Assembly (NCBI GenBank): GCA_964036155.1
Contig: OZ038423.1
Coordinates: 8,137,249-8,201,248, forward strand
Source of the DNA: Diploscapter coronatus
Taxonomy: Eukaryota; Nematoda; Chromadorea; Rhabditida; Rhabditidae
Direction of reading: 5' to 3'
Length of the DNA stretch: 64,000 bases
The notes under the pieces were generated by a model. It was not told where the DNA came from and did not search any database. It saw only the letters and a program-made list of their open reading frames with translations. Position numbers and translations under genes: made by a program. Position 1 is the first letter of the stretch. Every line of letters begins with the position of its first letter. Shown one piece after another: positions 56,454 to 64,000 of this stretch.

Positions 56454-57411
56454 TGTCGAAGAAGTTGAGCACTTTGAAGACGATCAGAAGGATGAGCTGC
56501 AAACGGAGAGATGCGAAAAAGCAGGGGAAAACGCTGAAACGAATAAATTGAAACACGGAAGGAAAAAAATTCGAACAAATTTGCGAAATTCGAGAATGGC
56601 ATAATGAACGAAAATCGATTTCTAGCCAAAATGAAGAGAATTTTACAAGTGACTGAAAGCCGATCGATATTTTCTTCTACAAAATCGATAATTGGGATTT
56701 AAAATGGTAACGAAAAATTGAAGAAATTCGTAGAGATAATTGGGAAATGGGATTCGATTTCTGTCGAGAATATTCCGTCAGCATCTCTTCACTCTCTCCA
56801 CTTGTCACTTGATCGTCTACCTCTCTCACTCGAAAAATGTGCAAGTCTGCCGCATAGAAATGCCTCACTAATGCGCATTACGTTTCAGCATTTCAAGCAG
56901 GAATACTGAATTATTTGCCTTCCTTTCGAACCTTAGATCATGATGGAAAAGACACACCCTTCGAACATCAAAGGGTCGAAGTTCTTTTCCACAAAAAATG
57001 AAATTTCAAAATTGAAATATGTCGAGGATTTTAAGACCTAAAAAATCTTAAATTTCGTAAAAAAGAAAATCACGAATTTTATTCCTTCAATTCAACTGAT
57101 AAAATAGGTACAAAGAGCACAAAAATAGTTCAAACAAAGAGTGAAAATGAGAATTGGTTGAAGCATCGTCTGTTTTAGTTGGATTTGCAAGAACATTTGA
57201 AATCCAGAATGACGATGAAATAGAATGAGATTCAATCAAGATAAGTATTAGCTGTATGAGCAATCGACCAGTCACTGTCACCTTCATAATTTTCATATCT
57301 TTTACTCCTACGCAAGAACCTGGAGAACTTAATGAGGGTGGCGGCAGCAATACTTGATCACTTTTGAAGAATCGAAAATGACTGTCATGTATAATTTTCT
57401 GACTGAAAAGC
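56454..57411. other. Intergenic, BARD1 to DNAJA
   Basis: About 960 bp between two minus-strand genes. Short frames on both strands; none supported. No RNA gene seen. Confidence 0.5.
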
Positions 57412-60400
57412 CTAATATGGCCGGATGAGACGGAACATGAGGATAGAGTCGATGAGCCACGTGAGAGTACCCAGACCGACGTTCATTCGGGAATTCATCT
57501 GAAAATGGCATTGATTTTGTAATGGCGACACAAATTAATCAAGAGAAGGAATCAATGCAATTCATAGTTGGCATTGTTTACCCGGTTCGTTGTAGAGATC
57601 TAGAAATTACATTTCTGATTGCAGAGAACTAAATTGACTCGACGAAATTTCGAGTCTTATGAAACTCAGGTCAATTTCCTCTCAACTTTTTTCGCTTACA
57701 ACCATTACAAAGAAGAAAATCGCCTACATTTCTGGAAGACAGAGCGACGTCGTAAATGATGATGTCATTGGGAATTTCCTTGTTGTGGAAAGGGGGAGGC
57801 GTCGAATCGGTCAGGCTGAATCAGATTCTTCGATCAATCAGTCTATTGGAACATGACCAAGCGGATTCTTTGGGTCTTTTGTATTCTACACCCACTTTTT
57901 TTTCTTTTCCCTACTCTCCTCAAAAATGAGTGTGGGCTACAAAAGGTTGGGTAGGTCACAGGAGCGAATTTTACGTTATGATTTTACTATGAATGGAGAG
58001 TTTTTAAAATTCTAGGCTAGGCTAGAGATACCAAACTGGAGAAAATATTATAAGGGGTAGGTCGTATGGAGATTCGGATTGAAGTCTTCCCTAGCTCTGA
58101 TTACAACAATTGCCTTACCTGATAGAAGCAGAGGATCGATTGAATGAGGACTCGGCTCGAGACGCCGAGGAAGAAGGCGGATGAGTACCCTGCATCACTG
58201 CTCCTTCGCCCAGAGAAATCAACTCGCACACAAAGTTGTAGTCGTCTGCAAAGTTGATTCTTCAATGAAATCGAAAGAAATAGTTGATTTCCGAAGTATC
58301 AAAGAGGATGCTCACATTTCTCCTCATAGCGCACAGATGAAGGAAACTGATCGTGATGAAAATAGAAATGCATCCCACGAAAAAGTTTTGGAGTCTGAAA
58401 TATTATCCATCCATTTTTTATCAAAATTCGGAAATATGTTCAGATGATTTACTGGATTTAAGGAAAACGAGAATAAACCATTTTGAAAGGTGAACCCTTG
58501 TTGACTAATGAAAACACTTATAATGAAGATAAGCATTTTTTCAGAAAGATCTTAGAGGATTCAATGTTTTCCGTCTTTTCGAATACAAAATAAAAATATC
58601 AATACAAAAAATTGCTTGTTTAGGGAATAATCCGACCTTTTTGAGATGACATCGCTTCCACTCTCGAATCGTTCCCTTCTTGCCGTCCTCATTCGCGACA
58701 GAATCGCACTCGAATCTGCCGATTTCCTCAATGAATTTTCTCTTCGCCAGACACTCTTTGATCCAGTCGACTTGCAGAATCGGAATACCTCTGCAAGTAA
58801 AACTTCATTCAAAGTCATAGACAGGCAGAAAAGGAGAAGAAGAATATCTGATATGAGTGCAATTTTACTCCATTGGCAAAATGTGTTTGCAAGAACAATG
58901 AAGCGGGTTGAAGATATCTCATTGAAAAGTTCATGCCAACACTTGTGAGGTGAGGTAATGTTCGGAAGGAAGATAAACTATGGTAAGTCTTCAAAGTAGT
59001 GATGTGTAAATTACAACAAGATTTTCTCATGCAAAGACTATGTTTGCAGCTAAGTTAAAAAAGAAATCAGTCGTTTACTTCAAAATGGCCCTGAGCACAG
59101 ACATCTTCATAGGGACGAATCCGTTCTCATCGGTTTTCACGACCAAATGAGTCATTCCTTGGAAATTCGAGTCGCAGAACTGAAAAATGTTAAAATCGTA
59201 AAATGTCGAAGAAAAAACTAGAAAAGATAACCTCAATGGTGCCATATCTAGAGACTCGTCTCATTTCAGATTCGTTCAGAAGGCCTTCGTCCAACAGAGC
59301 GACGCAATAATTCGAGGGACGTTCAGGAAGAATCGCTGAAATCAAGGAATTTGGTGTCATTGAATGCAGTTATAATTCAGCATAGGGTGTTTGATTTTCA
59401 CTATCACTAGTCATCTTTAAAAAACCATGGACGCTGAAATTAAAAAAAAATCTTTAGTTTTTTTAATTATAAAATCAGCAGATAGAATAAGGGTACTCAC
59501 AAGGCTGTCTGGGATAAGTCTTGTAGTAACTGAGCAGTTTGACCATCGGCCTGTTGCCCTCGGCACAATTCTCCGGACTTTTGCCGAAAGCGTTCTTGAT
59601 CTGGAAGCATGAAGATTCAATCTTCTTCCTTCAAAAATCCATCAAAGTTCGAAGAGTTCTTTACTTTTCTGTCGGCCCCCTTTGACAGCAACAGCTTAGC
59701 CATCTGCTCTAAGCCGAGGGAAATCGCTGCGTGCAGAGCTGTGTTGCAGACTTCGCTACCTGGACAAGCAAGTTTTAGTGGCAGATTATCAATGGCAAAA
59801 ATGAATCTTTCCTCCCATAAAATTGGCTGTGAGGAATATTTCGAAGAAGGATTTCCTACCTCCATCTCACGAACTCCTCTTTTCCCTTTTCTAACTTCTA
59901 TTTTCTCTGCATTCTGTCTCGATATTTTCAACACAGAAGGCAGATAATGGAGAGAACATCTTTCTCAGAAATATTTCGCACGTTCTCACTCGTGAGGATC
60001 GTTTCTTAGCGTCCTCAATAGCATTTGATGCTGAATGAAGATAAAACATACAGACGGCATTGATCATAGCGCCGTGACTGATGAGCATTTCTGCAATGTC
60101 GGCGTTGTTGGCAGTGACGGCAAGATAAAGAGGAGTCTGGAGCTGACTGTCAAAAGTATTGAGATCCGAGGAGGACTTCTGAAAGAAGAAAAGATGCAGG
60201 TTTAAACTTCATTAAAAAACGCAGCATGGCTAATTTCGTGAAGTTGAACATCTAAGTGCGTGCTTAGCATTCATCAAAAGCTGAGGAAGGGACTATCATT
60301 TCCTTGGGAATAGACCTTATAAAACTCACAGCCAATTCAGCCTGAATTCCGTTGATGTCTTCGCGCGAAATAAGACGGAAAATTCGAGGTTCGTTCGCCT

Positions 60401-63400
60401 GAAACATACACTGATAAAACGGTATCATGTTCAAACCATGTTTGAATAAACCTTCAACGGTCTATTGTAGTATTCGTCGATTTTTTTCTCTATGCTATTT
60501 CTCAAACAATCGAGCGACTACTACAATAGGCCTTTCCAAAATACAAGATTCTCAGTGAGTTATTATGCAATGAAAATCAACTTGTCATTTGCATATTTGC
60601 TAGCCTTCTTCACAAAAGTAAAAGAGGAAAGCGAGAAATGGGGTCAATTAGAAGAGTATTCGGCCATGAAAACTACATTTATCCTTACCTGACTCTTCCT
60701 CCTAGTCTTGATGACAGGGGATTCATCGATCATGAGCTGTGGATCGATGTCTTTGAGCATTGTTTCGAAGGGCCTCTTCCCAGCCGCATTCTTCCTAATT
60801 ATGACAGGCGTTTTCTGGAAATCGCTCTCATTCGAGGTCGAAGTCGAGTTGATCGAAAGTCTATCATTCCCCCTCTTTCCGCTCCTACCACTGTCCTCGT
60901 CACTGCTGAAAATTACGGAATTTCATATGTGATTGTCGATTGGGTATTCGAAGATCTCGCGACATCGAAACTTAACAAAATAGTATGCAGGGGTAGAAAA
61001 TGAAGTGGTAAAGAGAACTCTCGCTCTTACATAATCTTTCCAGGATGCACGGTCGCAAAATTTTCAATTTATCATGTTGATTTTCTCGTTCATCGTGATT
61101 TAGAATGCAGCTGGCTATTCTTCATTTGCACTTCGAAATTAGGAAAATATAAGAACGGAAATAAAGAAATGCGTATTTTTGTTAGAAACACTGCGAACTT
61201 CCCATACCTGAGTGTGATAGTTGGGACGCGATTCTGCACTCTGTCACCCTCTTCATCGGCATAACCCAATTCAGGCGAAGGCGTGCAGGAGGAGATTTTC
61301 TGCGTTTGGCAGAGATCTCCAGCGCCATCCTTTGCAGACCTGCCATGCAGAGAATGATTGCAGGGGTTGCGTTTAAACGGGGACAACTGAAATTTTTCAT
61401 CATTTCAAATTCATTATTTGTTTGAGGAGACTTCCATAGCGTCATGATGATGAATCACTTTTCACACACCTCAACTCAAAGCGAAGAGGATTGAAATATC
61501 GGAAGAATTCTATCTAATCTTTGCTATTGTTACTTATGCCTCGGCATGGTAATTACTATTTGACAGAATGATGGAGCTTTTCTTTTCTCACACTATACCT
61601 TTATTCTGGTTTTGTTTAGAAAAAAAGGAAAACAAAAATAAGTTTCCTTCTTTTCTAACTATTAAGTTGGAATGGTCGTAGGTCTAATTATTGCACGAAT
61701 GCTTGTTAGCTGGTTATTGGTCAGGCCACTCCGATATTGCTAACAATATCAGGGCGATTTAGTCATTCGTCTAGGGCTTTTACGAAGGAAATTAGACGAT
61801 TAATTTGCTCAGATTATCAGGCTGAACAATTGAAAAATGAAGAGATTCTTTGAAATAAAAATTCATGATAATAGAATGACTGCCCACCCTTGCAGACTGT
61901 CTCAGAGTGGCATGCTTCGAGTTTCCAGGAGCCTGGTTCGACTTTTCTCGATTGGAAGCGAGGAATTTGGAAGGCGTATTGGCTTGGGCGGCGGTGGTGG
62001 TGAGCGGCTCGAGATGCCTCAGTATGAGGGGAGACTCGCCCAGCTCGGGGGACATTGACAGACTGTCATCGTTCGAATTCAGTACCACCACAGAATCGTT
62101 GCTGGAAAAAAGCCAAATCAATGACGAGATTTTCATAGGATTTCAAAAGTGGTTAATGGGGCTAATTCTAACAAGAAATTGAAAATGACTGTAGTAGACG
62201 CTTGCTTGAAAGGTTACAAGGTGCAATTTTCGAAAGATGATTGTACTTTTCCTCCGAAAAAGTAACAAGATATCGTTGTCAGAATGTGCAACCATTTTAA
62301 AAACTATTTTCGACGATTTACTTACTTCTCCTTGACAGTCAATGGCTCTTCAATCGAAGTATCTGTGTCGACTTCTTTCTGATTCAAAATCCTTTTCCGC
62401 GAACAACTCGCCTCTCTGCCGGGTGTCTTGTTAGAGGTTCTGGAAGAAGTTTAGCTTCACATTTTGGAATTTTAACAGGATTATCACTGATTATTCATCT
62501 GAAAACTCGGAAAGACGAATACTAAATGAAATCACAAAATATCCTGTTGCCGAAATCATTTTTCTGCTATTTCTTTGTGTAAATGTAATTGAAATTGATG
62601 GTTAAGTTAAGTTTGGAAAATTGCAAAAAAAAACTACTCGAAAAAAAGTGAAATTAATGAAAGTAACCTCTTGGAAGTGGAACAGTCGGTCTCTGCATTA
62701 GGAGTGGATGGATGAAAGTCGGGCAAAGGGGCCAATCGTTGTGTGGCAAAGAATTCCTCCACATTCCTGGAACAGCAAAATACTGTTCAGAAAATGAATA
62801 GTTGCCTACTTTTTCCTTTTGATTTCGACATTCTCTGGATCGTTTTCGAATTCGTCCGCCTCCTTTGCTAACCCCTCCAACATTCGCTGCGTCTGTGCGG
62901 GAAGTTCCACTCGACCGCCTTGCTTCTTCAACGCATCGTCGTACTGAAAGCGAACAATTCAAATGAAATAGTAATGGATTTGATATTATCAATGCGCAAA
63001 AGAGGCTAATCGAACATAGAAGGGAAAGCATACTCTGGCAACTATTTCACGAAAGTGTTCAGTTGAGAAAGTAAACACCTTTTCTCTGAATGCTCTAGCC
63101 GTCGATGACCTCTTTTTTACTTGCCACTAATAAAATGCATCACTGTATTTTATTAGAAACTTTCTTACTTTCCCAAAATCATAAAATTCAGATAGTTTAT
63201 TCTCTGGCAAGGAATGAATACGTTTAGGATACAAGAATGTGGGTATTTTTAATGATAAAACTATCGTGCTCATTGTTAGAATTCGGCGCTGGAAAGAGTA
63301 CGCTCCAATGAGAAATGGATGTTCTCTTTTATTGGGGAGAAAGAAGAAAAGGAAAAACTCATTTTGCATTGAAGCGATCTTCCAGCAATGAACACGATAG

Positions 63401-63711
63401 TCTTGTTTAGAATGCCCACTCCTTTTTAAAAAAATGTTCTTTTTTGAATTTAAAAAATTAAGGAAACATTCATAAGTAGTCAGAAGAATCTTACTTCCTG
63501 GAGAAGGTTGACGAATTTGTCGATGTTGTTGGAGAGATTGGCGAAGAGGTTCGATTTGACGATCTTGCCGGCGCCAGTCTCGACGGGATAGAGACAAGAC
63601 GGACAGAGGATCTCCGAGTAGTTCATTCCATCGAAGGAGCGGATGCAGTCCCAGCAGAACACGTGCTTGCACGAAGTCCCCAAATGCTGTAGCTGATCTG
63701 TCGGAGTGCGG
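57412..63711 (-). CDS. BARD1: BARD1 (RING, ankyrin, tandem BRCT), 5' exon missing
   Basis: BARD1 pairs with BRCA1 as a RING ubiquitin ligase in homologous recombination. Eighteen exons keep phase, starting at 63711, 62943, 62766, 62439, 62101, 61386, 60905, 60398, 60178, 59759, 59600, 59335, 59179, 58790, 58394, 58245, 57815 and 57498, about 767 residues. The RING begins mid-domain: SCKHVFCWDCIRSF and ILCPSCLYP are here, while the first cysteine pair must lie in an exon beyond base 64000. A long disordered, Ser/Thr-rich middle is followed by ankyrin repeats (TPLYLAVTANNADIAEMLIS, NTALHAAISLGLEQMAKLLL) and two BRCT domains with MTHLVVKTDENG, QVDWIKECLAKRKF, PKLFRGMHFYFHHDQFP and the terminal TWLIDSILMFRLI. 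That RING-ankyrin-BRCT order is unique to BARD1. Two repeat elements sit in its introns. Confidence 0.93.
57947..58100. repeat. Diverged copy of the 6653-6836 element, in BARD1 intron
   Basis: Shares GGGTAGGTC, AATTTTA followed by GTTATGA, GGGGTAGGTCG and the terminal TCCCTAG(A/C)TCTG with 6653-6836, in the same order. The left end is not clear. It lies in the intron between the exons starting at 58245 and 57815. Confidence 0.45.
60459..60532. repeat. 74-bp hairpin in BARD1 intron
   Basis: GGTCTATTGTAGTATTCGTC and GACTACTACAATAGGCC form arms of about 22 bp with a few mismatches around a T-rich loop. The ends are sharp, which suggests a small MITE. Confidence 0.55.
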
Positions 63712-64000
63712 CTGAAATCGACATAAACCAATTGATAAGGACTGGCAAAGATATGACTTTTCCTGATCATGTCAACAGATTTCACGGCATTTCGTCTATC
63801 ACTCAGAAAAAATATCAGTGCCAGAAGAAAAATAAAACTTTCGAATTAAAAGTGTTACTGTGAAGTCAATTATTTGCAAACTTGTTCGTAGTTTTGAGTT
63901 TTAATAATTTTATTCTGAATCTTCCGAGTCGGGTTAAAATTCTTAATGATTTGGATCTGAATTTCAAGGCCAAAAATCCCTCGAATTCAAAATCATAATT
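63712..64000. other. Right edge, intron of BARD1
   Basis: Sequence upstream of the first visible BARD1 exon. It contains no segment with the missing RING cysteine pair, so it is most likely intron that continues past the edge. Confidence 0.5.

Overview
The window is eukaryotic and reads as nematode nuclear DNA. Every gene is broken into short exons by introns that are mostly 40-300 bp, with T-rich acceptors of the TTTCAG type. The ribosomal protein S26 reads like the nematode form (its middle reads [13 protein letters not shown]), and one gene belongs to DUF1647, a family best known from nematodes. Most start codons lie 0-50 nt downstream of a splice acceptor with no coding exon upstream, which is what spliced-leader trans-splicing looks like. 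I recognise no tRNA, rRNA, CRISPR array or bacterial gene.

Layout. 1-2.2 kb: 5' two thirds of Ku70 (XRCC6), minus strand, running off the left edge. 2.8-5.0 kb: a repeat island holding a composite foldback element, a decayed mariner element sitting in the centre of a 58-bp palindrome, then a small orphan gene (5.0-5.4 kb). 7.2-9.7 kb: DUF1647 Golgi-type protein with two MITE-like hairpins in its introns. 11.2-11.7 kb: inverted second copy of the composite element. 12.0-13.6 kb: VPS28 (ESCRT-I). 15.0-18.2 kb: endophilin A. 18.2-24.5 kb: gene-poor, purine-biased tract. 24.5-26.8 kb: EIPR1. 27.5-30.0 kb: TMEM161. 31.2-39.8 kb: BIG-type Arf-GEF (ARFGEF1/2), 36 exons. All of these are on the minus strand. 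Then on the plus strand: mitochondrial ribosomal protein S6 (40.3-41.7), orotate phosphoribosyltransferase (42.4-43.7) and THOC3 (44.2-46.1). RPS26 (46.4-48.3, minus) carries two related, structurally conserved RNA-like elements in its introns. TMEM107 (49.1-49.7, plus) is followed by an unrecognised gene (49.9-51.5, minus), a type A DnaJ (52.3-56.5, minus) and BARD1 (57.4-63.7, minus), whose first exon lies beyond the right edge.

Functionally this is a housekeeping neighbourhood: DNA repair (Ku70, BARD1), membrane traffic (VPS28, endophilin, EIPR1, BIG), mRNA export (THOC3), translation (RPS26, MRPS6), pyrimidine synthesis (OPRT), chaperone (DNAJA) and cilium gate (TMEM107). Exon boundaries were worked out by hand by requiring reading phase to be kept across every junction and by remembered family sequence. 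They should be good to about 1-2 nt in most places. The most interesting points are the paired structured RNA elements in the RPS26 introns, the unusual number of GC-AG introns, and several palindromic elements.
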